From an uncultured Oscillospiraceae bacterium (GTDB taxonomy: Bacteria > Bacillota > Clostridia > Oscillospirales > Ruminococcaceae): 45,203 nt of DNA. Location: contig CAKSPC010000021.1 in assembly GCA_934481445.1 (NCBI GenBank), positions 1 to 45,203 on the forward strand, given 5' to 3'. Position 1 is the stretch's first letter; each line of letters opens with the position of its first letter. The notes below the pieces were generated by a model. That model ran no database searches and was not told where the DNA came from. It saw nothing but the letters and a program-made list of their open reading frames with translations. The translations under genes and the position numbers were made by a program. Shown one piece after another: positions 31,153 through 38,747 of this stretch.

Positions 31153-32211
31153 ATGAAACTGAGAAAATTCTATGCAGTTCTCGCAGCTGCAGCTATGATG
31201 CTGACAGCTACCGCTTGCGCAAGCAGCACATCTTCCACCACAGACAGCTCTTCCGCTGCTGATTCTTCCGTTGCCGATTCTTCCGCTCCCGCAGAGAGCA
31301 CAGACGGCGCAGAGGACAACACCTCCGGCGACAAGACATACACCATCGGCATCTGCCAGCTCGTTCAGCACGAAGCTCTCGACGCCGCTACACAGGGCTT
31401 CAAGGACGCCCTGACCGAAAAGCTCGGCGATAATGTTAAGTTCAACGAGCAGAACGCCAACGGCGAAAGCACAAACTGCACCACTATCTGCACAGGCTTC
31501 GTTGCAGAGGGCGTTGATCTTATCCTCGCAAACGCAACAGGCGCTCTTCAGGCAGCAGGCGCGGCAACAAGCACTATCCCGATCCTCGGCACATCCGTAA
31601 CAGACTACGCTACCGCTCTTTCCATGGACAACTGGACAGGCGCTACCGGCACAAACATCTCCGGTACTTCCGACCTCGCTCCCATCGACCAGCAGGAAGC
31701 TATGCTGAAGGAAATGTTCCCCGACGTTAAGCAGGTTGGCATCGTATACTGCTCCGCAGAAGCTAACTCCAAGTACCAGGCTACCCTGTTTGAGGAAGCC
31801 CTGACCGCTGACGGCGTTGCATTCAAGGAGTACAGCGCAGCTGATACAAACGAGATAAGCACCGTTGTTTCCACAGCAGTTACCGAGTGCGACGTTCTCT
31901 ACATCCCCACAGATAACACCATGGCTTCTTCCACAGAAACCGTTAAAAACATCGTAGTTCCCGCAGGCATCCCCGTGATCGCAGGCGAAGAGGGTATCTG
32001 CAAGGGCTGCGGCGTTGCAACGCTTTCCATCAGCTACTACGACCTCGGCTACACCACCGGCGAGATGGCATACGAGATCCTCGTTGACGGCGCTGATGTT
32101 TCCACAATGGATGTACGCTTCGCTCCCAACGTTGTAAAGAAGTACAACGCTGATATCTGTGCAGAGCTTGGCATCACAGCTCCCGAGGGTTACGAAGCAA
32201 TCGCTGAATAA
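31153..32211 (+). CDS. ABC importer substrate-binding lipoprotein, TrpX type
   Basis: A 352-aa solute-binding lipoprotein of the ABC_sub_bind family (PF04392). The signal peptide ends in ATAC with lipidated Cys22 and is followed by a Ser/Thr-rich linker. The folded domain begins at YTIGICQLVQHEALDAATQGF, typical for TrpX/TyrX proteins. Homologous loci import tryptophan or tyrosine in streptococci, but similar systems take other small molecules, so the substrate is open. AAAGGAG lies before the ATG. Strong codon bias (GCT, GAC, ATC, AAG) suggests high expression. Permease and ATPase genes follow. Confidence 0.85.
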   Translation: MKLRKFYAVLAAAAMMLTATACASSTSSTTDSSSAADSSVADSSAPAESTDGAEDNTSGDKTYTIGICQLVQHEALDAATQGFKDALTEKLGDNVKFNEQNANGESTNCTTICTGFVAEGVDLILANATGALQAAGAATSTIPILGTSVTDYATALSMDNWTGATGTNISGTSDLAPIDQQEAMLKEMFPDVKQVGIVYCSAEANSKYQATLFEEALTADGVAFKEYSAADTNEISTVVSTAVTECDVLYIPTDNTMASSTETVKNIVVPAGIPVIAGEEGICKGCGVATLSISYYDLGYTTGEMAYEILVDGADVSTMDVRFAPNVVKKYNADICAELGITAPEGYEAIAE

Positions 32212-32254
32212 TTCTTCATCAAAAATGCCGTCCATGCGGCGGCCTAAATGCGGC

Positions 32255-32284
32255 AACGGGGCACGGGCAACACTGTTCCCCGTT
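32255..32284 (+). promoter_or_regulatory. Hairpin between binding protein and permease genes
   Basis: AACGGGG (32255-32261) pairs with CCCCGTT (32278-32284), followed by TTCTG. It has no long U tract. Such stems often give higher levels of binding protein than of membrane parts by protecting the upstream mRNA or by partial termination. Confidence 0.5.
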
Positions 32285-32346
32285 TCTGCGTAAATAAAAA
32301 GGCAGTTATCCTGCCGAAAAACAGCAAATTCGATCGGAGAGGTAAA

Positions 32347-33402
32347 ATGGATATTTTCTTATCAAAACTAACTACTTTCGGCAATGCTTTGCCGGGCGAC
32401 ATCACTCAGGGTCTGATATGGGGCGTTCTTGCGATAGGCGTTTTCATTACATACAAGATCCTCGATTTCGCCGACCTTACCATTGACGGAACGCTCGGTT
32501 TAGGCGGCGTTACCGCCGTCGTTCTGATAACAAACGGCGTTCCCGTTCCGATCGCAATGCTTATCGCTTTCCTTGCAGGCTGCTGCGCGGGACTTGTAAC
32601 GGCGCTGCTGAACACAATGCTCGGCATCCCCGGCATCCTCGCGGGTATCCTTACACAGCTCGCGCTGTATTCCGTTTATCTCGACATAAACGGCAAGGCG
32701 AACGCCCCCATAAGCGTCGATAAGTTCCCGCTGGTCATTTCCTCAAGATATGTCACCGCGGGCAACGAGGTGCTTGATATCATCCGCACCGTCGGCACTG
32801 CGCTTATATTCGTCGTGCTGATAATCGCCGCGCTTTACTGGTTCTTCGGCACCGAATACGGCATGGCGATAAGAGCCACCGGCTGCAACAGCGCAATGTC
32901 CAAGGCAGAGGGCATCAACACCAAGCGCACCACCATCATCACCCTCGTTCTTTCCAACGGTCTTGTAGGTCTTTCCGGCGCGCTGCTGGCGCAGTATCAG
33001 GGCTTTGCGGATGTAAACATGGGCAGAGGCGCGATCGTTATCGGCCTTGCGGCGGTTATCATCGGCATGGTGCTCGGCGAGGTCATCCTCAGAAAGCACT
33101 TCAACTTCATCGGCAAGCTTGCTTTCACAGCTTTCGGCGCGATAGTTTACTTCGTTGTTCTGAGAATAGTAATGCTCATCGGTCTTTCCACCGACAACAC
33201 AAAGCTCTTCTCGGCGGTAATAGTTGCCCTGTTCCTTGCGGTTCCCTACCTCCAGAAGAATGCGAAAACATCCTTCGCCAAGGCGGGCAGGAACTCCACG
33301 GGAAGCATCAGCGGCGCCGCTGCGGCAGTGGAGAACGATATCGCGGAGCTTGACAGCGTGATGAACGGCACTTCCCGTTCTGACGAAGGGGAGGATAAGT
33401 AA
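32347..33402 (+). CDS. ABC importer permease, TrpY type
   Basis: A 351-aa polytopic membrane protein of the BPD_transp_2 family (branched-chain/ribose type), with about nine hydrophobic segments. GLIWGVLAIGVFITYKILDFADLTIDGTLGLGG is characteristic of permeases paired with TrpX-like binding proteins. The C-terminal 55 residues are hydrophilic, with Ser, Ala and acidic residues. GGAGAGG stands before ATG 32347. It ends 2 bases before the ATPase gene, so the two are coupled. Confidence 0.88.
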   Translation: MDIFLSKLTTFGNALPGDITQGLIWGVLAIGVFITYKILDFADLTIDGTLGLGGVTAVVLITNGVPVPIAMLIAFLAGCCAGLVTALLNTMLGIPGILAGILTQLALYSVYLDINGKANAPISVDKFPLVISSRYVTAGNEVLDIIRTVGTALIFVVLIIAALYWFFGTEYGMAIRATGCNSAMSKAEGINTKRTTIITLVLSNGLVGLSGALLAQYQGFADVNMGRGAIVIGLAAVIIGMVLGEVILRKHFNFIGKLAFTAFGAIVYFVVLRIVMLIGLSTDNTKLFSAVIVALFLAVPYLQKNAKTSFAKAGRNSTGSISGAAAAVENDIAELDSVMNGTSRSDEGEDK

Positions 33403-33404
33403 AT

Positions 33405-34205
33405 ATGCTGGAATTACACAACATTCACAAGGCCTTCAACAAGGGCACAATAAACGAGAAAAAAGCGCTCAACGGCGTTGAACTCACGCTGAACGACGGC
33501 GATTTCGTAACCATCATCGGCGGCAACGGCGCGGGTAAATCCACCACGCTGAACGCCGTAGCGGGCGTTTGGCCCGTGGACGAGGGCGCGATCATCATCA
33601 ACGGTCAGAACGTAACCGGTCTTTCCGAGCACAGGCGCGCGAAGTTCATCGGACGAGTATTCCAGGATCCCATGACAGGCACCGCAGCCACCATGGAAAT
33701 TCAGGAGAACCTCGCACTGGCGGCGCGCAGGGGTCAGTCCCGCGGGCTGGGATGGGGTATCTCCCGCAAGGAGCGCGAGGAATATCACGAGCTTCTTAAA
33801 ATGCTCGACCTCGGTCTTGAGGACAGAATGACCTCCAAGGTCGGACTGCTCTCCGGCGGCCAGCGACAGGCGCTGACGCTTCTCATGGCAACGCTGAAGA
33901 AGCCCGAGATACTGCTTCTCGACGAGCACACCGCCGCCCTCGACCCCAAGACCGCCGCAAAGGTGCTGGAGCTTTCGGACAAGATAATCTCCGAAAACCA
34001 CCTAACCGCGATGATGGTAACGCACAACATGGCGGACGCCATCAAGCACGGCAACCGCCTTGTAATGATGAACGACGGAAAGATAATCTACGACGTTAAG
34101 GGCGAGGAAAAGAAGAACCTCACCGTCGACGACCTGCTGAAAAAGTTTGAGGAAGTCAGCGGCTCCAAGCTCAACAACGACAGAATGCTTCTCGCAAATG
34201 ATTAA
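33405..34205 (+). CDS. ABC importer ATPase, TrpZ type
   Basis: A 266-aa ABC ATPase. Walker A is GGNGAGKST (39-47), the signature LSGGQRQ near 149, Walker B ILLLDEHTAALDP near 170, and the switch His is in MMVTHNM. It powers the importer whose binding protein and permease genes precede it. The gene is closed by a strong terminator 5 bases after its stop. Signature and neighbours fit TrpZ-like ATPases, in which LLDEHTAALDP is common. Confidence 0.9.
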   Translation: MLELHNIHKAFNKGTINEKKALNGVELTLNDGDFVTIIGGNGAGKSTTLNAVAGVWPVDEGAIIINGQNVTGLSEHRRAKFIGRVFQDPMTGTAATMEIQENLALAARRGQSRGLGWGISRKEREEYHELLKMLDLGLEDRMTSKVGLLSGGQRQALTLLMATLKKPEILLLDEHTAALDPKTAAKVLELSDKIISENHLTAMMVTHNMADAIKHGNRLVMMNDGKIIYDVKGEEKKNLTVDDLLKKFEEVSGSKLNNDRMLLAND

Positions 34206-34210
34206 AATTA

Positions 34211-34246
34211 ACGGGACTGTTTTCGGACAGTCCCGTTTTGTTTATC
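34211..34246. terminator. Terminator after the ABC importer operon
   Basis: ACGGGACTGT (34211-34220) pairs perfectly with ACAGTCCCGT (34227-34236), followed by TTTTGTTTAT on the plus strand. The minus strand is also T-rich beyond the stem, so it may end terminase transcription too. Confidence 0.9.
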
Positions 34247-35471
34247 AAAACCCGAACAACTGCTTTTCATACCGCTCAAACGCATATTCCATCGCGTCAA
34301 GGCTGTCGATATTGCTTGTGCCGTTATCCAGCCTTACATCCTTGTGAATATCGCGCTCATCCCAAACTGCCCCGCGCAGCGCCTCGATAACGTGCGGGCA
34401 CTCGTTCGACACATAAAACCGCTTCGCCGCAATGAGCCTGTTCAGCATATTTATGCGGGTGTTTATCGGGCGCTTCAGCGCATTTTTCACCTCCATCTTT
34501 ACGGCCCTGCGGAAGCTCTTTACAAGAAGCTGCTCCGCGCTGTCGCAGCAGGCGCAGCTCAACATCGGAAACCGCTCCTTCTCCCGCGCGGCGTATTCCG
34601 CAAACGCCGAGATAAGGCTCTCCGCCGAGCGGTTGCGGCTGTCGTAGTATTCCGAAAGGACATACATATTCCTAAATCCCGCATCAAATCCGACATGGAC
34701 AAAGGCGCTGGCACTGCCGTTTCCGCCGTAATCCACCCCGATGACCGACAGCACGAGCCTGTTCTCCCCGAGCCGCTCCGAAAGCCCCTGCGAGGATATG
34801 ATATTTTCCGTGGAGAAGCCTTCGTATACCCTGCCCTCCGCCGCCACCCATTTTCCGAGGATAAAGCGGTCGTAAAACACCCCGCAGAACTCCGATTTCA
34901 GCGTTTCGATGTACTCCCGCGGGAGAAATATGTTGTCCTCCAGCGTGAATTTAAGCGACAGCAGATCAACCCCGCCGTTGTCGAGATAATCCCGCTTGAC
35001 CCAGTGCGAGGGGTTGTCGGGGTTGGTGGTGGCGAAAAGCTTCGCGCCGCTCTCCGACAGGCGCGAAAGCAGCATGACGAAAAAATCCTCCCCGAACAGC
35101 GTAAGCTCGTCGCAGTAGGCGCCGCGCAGGGTCATTCCGCGTATCTTGCCCTCCGCCTGCGCATTCGCCGCGCCCTCCAGGTATATCCTCCGCCCGAACA
35201 GCCGTGCCTCCTTTTTGGTTATGCTGTAGGAAAAGCTGCTGCCGAACAGCCCGCACATCGGCTCCAGCACGTTTCTTTTAAGTGTGGTGAGGGTCTTTCC
35301 CGCCATGAGATACGCGCTGTCCGCGGGAGAACCCGCCACCCAGAATCCCCACATTATCATGGAGATATATGTCTTTCCGCTGCGCACGCTGCCCTCGAAA
35401 ATGTTCAGCCTGCGCAGCTTTCCGTTTTTCAGCAGCCGCAGCGCCTGCTCCTGCTTCGGCGAAAACCTCAC
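34245..35471 (-). CDS. Orphan phage terminase large subunit (PBSX type)
   Basis: A 408-aa protein of the Terminase_3/XtmB type. Walker A is GSVRSGKT (27-34), Walker B RGAYCDE (Asp121-Glu122), and FATTNPDN is the coupling motif (motif III). The nuclease acidic residues are seen in GVDYGG (Asp247), ACCDSAE (Asp310) and NIDSLDA (Asp389 or Asp392). All key residues are intact, so it should be an active DNA packaging motor and nuclease. However, no portal, capsid or tail gene is nearby; both neighbours are chromosomal operons. It overlaps the small upstream gene by 4 bases. It is a prophage relic or a domesticated terminase. Confidence 0.82.
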   Translation of the reverse strand: MRFSPKQEQALRLLKNGKLRRLNIFEGSVRSGKTYISMIMWGFWVAGSPADSAYLMAGKTLTTLKRNVLEPMCGLFGSSFSYSITKKEARLFGRRIYLEGAANAQAEGKIRGMTLRGAYCDELTLFGEDFFVMLLSRLSESGAKLFATTNPDNPSHWVKRDYLDNGGVDLLSLKFTLEDNIFLPREYIETLKSEFCGVFYDRFILGKWVAAEGRVYEGFSTENIISSQGLSERLGENRLVLSVIGVDYGGNGSASAFVHVGFDAGFRNMYVLSEYYDSRNRSAESLISAFAEYAAREKERFPMLSCACCDSAEQLLVKSFRRAVKMEVKNALKRPINTRINMLNRLIAAKRFYVSNECPHVIEALRGAVWDERDIHKDVRLDNGTSNIDSLDAMEYAFERYEKQLFGF

Positions 35472-35722
35472 TCACCGCCACCTCCGTCCAGATCGGTATA
35501 TTCGCCGATAAGCCGAACCAGCTCGGCGGTGCCGTTGTCGCTGTTTTCCTCGAGCATTTCAAAAACCAGCTTGAACACCTTCGCAAGCTTTTCAAGGTCT
35601 TTCTCCGCGAGGGATGATATCAGATCGGGGTCGGTGAGCTTCTCCGCGAACATCTCCCCGAATTTTATGAAGCTGCGGTTGTGCTTCCCGAAAAATTCCG
35701 CAGCCGTCTGTTTCTTTGCCAT
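35468..35722 (-). CDS. Small helical partner of the terminase gene
   Basis: An 84-aa soluble protein, predicted to be mostly helix (AAEFFGKHNRSFIKFGEMFAEKL, then LEKLAKVFKLVFEMLEEN), with an acidic, glycine-ending tail. It overlaps the terminase gene by 4 bases, a place usually held by the small terminase subunit. The length is less than usual for TerS and no DNA-binding helix-turn-helix is evident, so the identity is inferred only from position. AGGAGG stands 10 to 11 bases before the ATG, and a perfect 7 bp hairpin (ATCGGGC/GCCCGAT, 35740-35757) lies just upstream of it. Confidence 0.6.
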   Translation of the reverse strand: MAKKQTAAEFFGKHNRSFIKFGEMFAEKLTDPDLISSLAEKDLEKLAKVFKLVFEMLEENSDNGTAELVRLIGEYTDLDGGGGE

Positions 35723-35839
35723 ATTGTCATAACCTCCTTATCGGGCTTCTGCCCGATGTTATCATATCATCGCGGGAACTGCATTTTCCTGCATTTTTTT
35801 GCATATACATCAGTATAAACTTGTTTGGAGGTTATTTTT

Positions 35840-37042
35840 ATGGATGATATGAAACGGCTTATCGAAAAATATAAGCGCGAGCTTATGGAATACAGCAAGG
35901 CTTCCGCACCCAAGGAGAAGCTGGATTTCCCCGAAATGCTGCCCGAGTCGGACGAGCAGACCCATACGCAGCCCGACATCACCGCACCGCCCGAGCCCGA
36001 GTCGGATAAGACTGCCGACTGCCCTCCCGAGGAAACTCCGCCCGAAAACACCCCCCAAACGCCCGCCGAGAATATTCCGACAGAAGCAGAAATAAGCGCG
36101 GAGCCTAAAAACTCCGCGCCGAAAATAATCGGGTACGTCCGCGACGGGGACATCAGCGGCGGGCTTCCCGAAAGCTTTTCAAAGCTGTTTTCGGACATGA
36201 TAACCGATGAAAAAAATCTCCCGCCGGACGGCGGCGAAACCGTCTACGATGAATTCCCCGACGGAAACGAAAATATCGAATATGAAAACGAGGGTCAGCT
36301 CCCGTCGGAGGAAACGCAGACATCCCCGCCGCAGTTTCACAGCGTCGATTCGATAGACGATACGCAGACCGCCGTCACCGCCGCAGGAACGAAAGAGGGC
36401 AACGACAAAATATTCGACCCCGCCGAGCTTGGCGACAACGCCCGCATTGAGCAGCGGCAGGAATTCGTCGAGCCGCAGAGCGTTTCCCCAGAGGCCGCCG
36501 AGCGGCTGCCCGACCTGCCGATAAGCGGCAGGGATGTCGACGAGCAGCTTACGGGCCGCAGCTTTGAGGACGAAACAATCCAGCCGCAGAATCCCGACGA
36601 TATCGCAAATCAGGGCAGAGGACAGGGCAGCGGCCGCGAGCAGATAATATACGACGAGAACAACTACGCCTCCTACGAGGAATTTGAACGCGCAAACCCG
36701 CAGCGCGGTTCCATAAGATTCAGAATTTACACTGCCCGCGGCGCCCTGCCCGTAAAAGGCGCGGTCTGCGCCGTTTCCAAAAAATTCGGCGGCGAGCCGC
36801 ACGTTATCTTCACGCAGATAACCGACGAAAGCGGGCTTACAAAGAAAATGCCCCTGCCCGCTCCTTCCCGAAGCCTTTCGCAGAAACCCGAGAACTCCGT
36901 TATGCCCTACGCGCTGTACGACGCCACCATCAAGGCTGACGGATACTCCACCGTGGAGCTCACCAACATCCCCGTATTCGACGGGGTGTCGTCTGTCCAG
37001 CGCGTTGCAATGATCCCCGCAAACGAAAACGGAGGTGTATGA
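35840..37042 (+). CDS. Acidic linker protein with C-terminal Cna-B-like domain
   Basis: A 400-aa protein without signal peptide or membrane segment. It starts with a charged helix (MDDMKRLIEKYKRELMEY), followed by about 260 residues that are highly acidic and rich in Pro, Glu, Asp and Gln, probably disordered. From about 285 there is a beta domain: GSIRFRIYTARGALPVKGAVCAV, then TDESGLTKKMPLPAPS and YDATIKADGYSTVEL. This is the carboxypeptidase-regulatory or Cna-B-like fold. GGAGG lies 8 bases before the ATG. The following gene for a SpoIID-like protein starts 1 base after its stop, so the two probably work together. Function unknown; a spore-layer role is conceivable. Confidence 0.7.
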   Translation: MDDMKRLIEKYKRELMEYSKASAPKEKLDFPEMLPESDEQTHTQPDITAPPEPESDKTADCPPEETPPENTPQTPAENIPTEAEISAEPKNSAPKIIGYVRDGDISGGLPESFSKLFSDMITDEKNLPPDGGETVYDEFPDGNENIEYENEGQLPSEETQTSPPQFHSVDSIDDTQTAVTAAGTKEGNDKIFDPAELGDNARIEQRQEFVEPQSVSPEAAERLPDLPISGRDVDEQLTGRSFEDETIQPQNPDDIANQGRGQGSGREQIIYDENNYASYEEFERANPQRGSIRFRIYTARGALPVKGAVCAVSKKFGGEPHVIFTQITDESGLTKKMPLPAPSRSLSQKPENSVMPYALYDATIKADGYSTVELTNIPVFDGVSSVQRVAMIPANENGGV

Positions 37043-37043
37043 T

Positions 37044-38420
37044 ATGCCCGAGATAAACCGCCCCTATATCCCCGAAACCATCGTCGTGCACCTCGGCCCG
37101 CCCGATTCCGCCGCGCAGAATGTCACCCTGTCATTCCCCGACTACATCAAGAACGTCGCCTCCAGCGAGATATTCCCCACATGGCCCGAGGCGGCGCTGC
37201 GCGCTAATATTTATGTGCAGATATCATTTGCACTGAACCGCGTATATACCGAATGGTACCGCAGCCGCGGCTACGATTTCGACATAACCGCGTCCACCCA
37301 GTATGACCAGGCGTTTGTATACGGCAGGGATATTTTCGAAAACATCAGCCGTATCGTCGACGAGATATTCAACAACTACGTTGTCCGCCGCGGTGCGATA
37401 GAACCGCTGTTCACGCAGTTCTGCAACGGCACCACTGTGACCTGTCAGGGACTGTCCCAGTGGGGAACGGTCACGCTGGCGAACCGTGGGATGACGCCTT
37501 ACGAAATTCTGCAATACTACTACGGCGAGGATATAGACATCGTGCGGAACGCGCCGATATCGTCATATATCCCGAGCTACCCCGGCACGCCGTTCGGTTT
37601 CGGATCCCGCGCAAGCGAGGTGCGCACGATCCAGCTTGAGCTTAACAGGATAGGCAGGAACTACCCCGCCATTCCGAAAATAACCCCCGTAAACGGCGTG
37701 TACGGCGAAAGTACCGTTGAAGCAGTCCGTGTGTTCCAGAGCATATTCGGGCTGCCGCAGACCGGCATCATCGACAAATCGACGTGGTATCAGATAAAGT
37801 ACATCTTCGTGGCGGTAAAGCGGCTGGCAGAGCTTGGCTCCGAGGGGCTCACCGCCGAGGAAGCGGAGAACATTTTCGGCACCGAGCTTCGGCTCGGCGA
37901 CTACGGCGACGGCGTGCGGGCGCTGCAATATTATTTGAATGTGATCGCGTATTTCAACCCCGAAATACCCACGACGGACAGCAACGGAGTGTTCAACTCC
38001 GCGGTGCAGCAGCAGGTAATAGCATTTGAAAGGTTCTACGGGCTTAACCCCGACGGCATAGTTGACTTCAGGACATGGCAGCTCATCCGCGACGTTTACA
38101 GCGATATCGTAAAGAATCTCCCCGATAATTTTGAGGGCGGAAGAGCCTCGCTGTATCCCGGGTTCACGCTCACCCCGGGAATGCGAAACGACAGCGTAAA
38201 GGAATTTCAGACCTACCTCAACGTTATCGGGCAGAACATCGGAGATATCCCCGTGGTGGAGCCTACGGGGTATTTCGGCCCCGAAACGGAGCGCGCCGTG
38301 CTGCGGTTTCAGGAGCTTTACGGGCTGGAGCCGCTGGGGTATGTCGGGCCGAATACATGGGACGCGGTGGCGCGGGAGTATAATTTTATCCGATATGGGA
38401 CTACACGGACGATCGGGTGA
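37044..38420 (+). CDS. SpoIID-like domain with three peptidoglycan-binding repeats
   Basis: A 458-aa protein. Residues about 50-175 resemble the SpoIID/LytB transglycosylase domain: WPEAALRANIYVQ (with the conserved acidic residue), a GYDFDITASTQYDQAF stretch and LSQWGTVTLANRGMTPYEILQYYYG. Then come three PG_binding_1 repeats (about 190-260, 285-350 and 385-450), each with an FQ/FE helix and a GxxGxxTW end. No signal peptide is seen, which is unusual for a wall-active protein. ATG 37044, 8 bases after GGAGG, is preferred to a GTG 9 bases earlier. Together with the preceding gene it may act in spore cortex or coat; this is inference. Confidence 0.75.
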   Translation: MPEINRPYIPETIVVHLGPPDSAAQNVTLSFPDYIKNVASSEIFPTWPEAALRANIYVQISFALNRVYTEWYRSRGYDFDITASTQYDQAFVYGRDIFENISRIVDEIFNNYVVRRGAIEPLFTQFCNGTTVTCQGLSQWGTVTLANRGMTPYEILQYYYGEDIDIVRNAPISSYIPSYPGTPFGFGSRASEVRTIQLELNRIGRNYPAIPKITPVNGVYGESTVEAVRVFQSIFGLPQTGIIDKSTWYQIKYIFVAVKRLAELGSEGLTAEEAENIFGTELRLGDYGDGVRALQYYLNVIAYFNPEIPTTDSNGVFNSAVQQQVIAFERFYGLNPDGIVDFRTWQLIRDVYSDIVKNLPDNFEGGRASLYPGFTLTPGMRNDSVKEFQTYLNVIGQNIGDIPVVEPTGYFGPETERAVLRFQELYGLEPLGYVGPNTWDAVAREYNFIRYGTTRTIG

Positions 38421-38464
38421 GTTCCGCGGAAATTTATAACTGCTTACAAGTTTAAACAAACAGC

Positions 38465-38518
38465 GGGGGGAAAACAAGAGTTTTCCCCCCACAGTTTCTT
38501 TAAAAGTTCATGCCGTTA
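38465..38518. repeat. Dispersed palindromic element, copy 3
   Basis: GGGGGGAAAAC (38465-38475) and GTTTTCCCCCC (38480-38490) form the same perfect stem with AAGA loop as copy 2 at 23508-23533, followed by ACAGT and, after divergence, TGCCGTTA. The CGACTTCC half is lacking. It lies between convergent genes and may also act as a terminator. Confidence 0.75.
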
Positions 38519-38543
38519 TTTTTCTGCGACCGCCGCCAAAAAA

Positions 38544-38747
38544 TCAGCCAATAACCTTATAATCCTTATCCTCCACCGCCTTTTTGAGCACATCGAAATT
38601 CGTTTCGGCGTTCAGCTTTACCACTGCCGTGCCATTTTCGTGGCTAACCGTGGCTTCATCCACCGTGGGGACAGCCTCCAGCGCTTTCTTGACCGTCGCT
38701 TCGCAGTGAGAGCACATCATGCCCTCTATCTTCATCGTAACTTCCAT
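38544..38747 (-). CDS. Possible internal CopZ-like copper chaperone within copA
   Basis: Inside copA and in the same frame, AGGAGG stands 8 bases before an ATG (38747). From there a 67-aa protein would be made that is a complete HMA domain (MEVTMKIEG then MCSHC, typical of CopZ). The residues coded over the ribosome site (TQEETK) fall just before the domain. So the cell may make both the long CopA and a free copper chaperone from this gene. E. coli copA also yields a small chaperone, there by frameshifting. Internal translation is inferred from the site only; the alternative is that the site is a relic of a fusion between copA and copZ. Confidence 0.5.
   Translation of the reverse strand: MEVTMKIEGMMCSHCEATVKKALEAVPTVDEATVSHENGTAVVKLNAETNFDVLKKAVEDKDYKVIG

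Noticed and set aside
34245..38420. Prophage
   Set aside because: Apart from the terminase pair there is no portal, capsid, tail, integrase or phage repressor gene, and no attachment-site repeat is visible.
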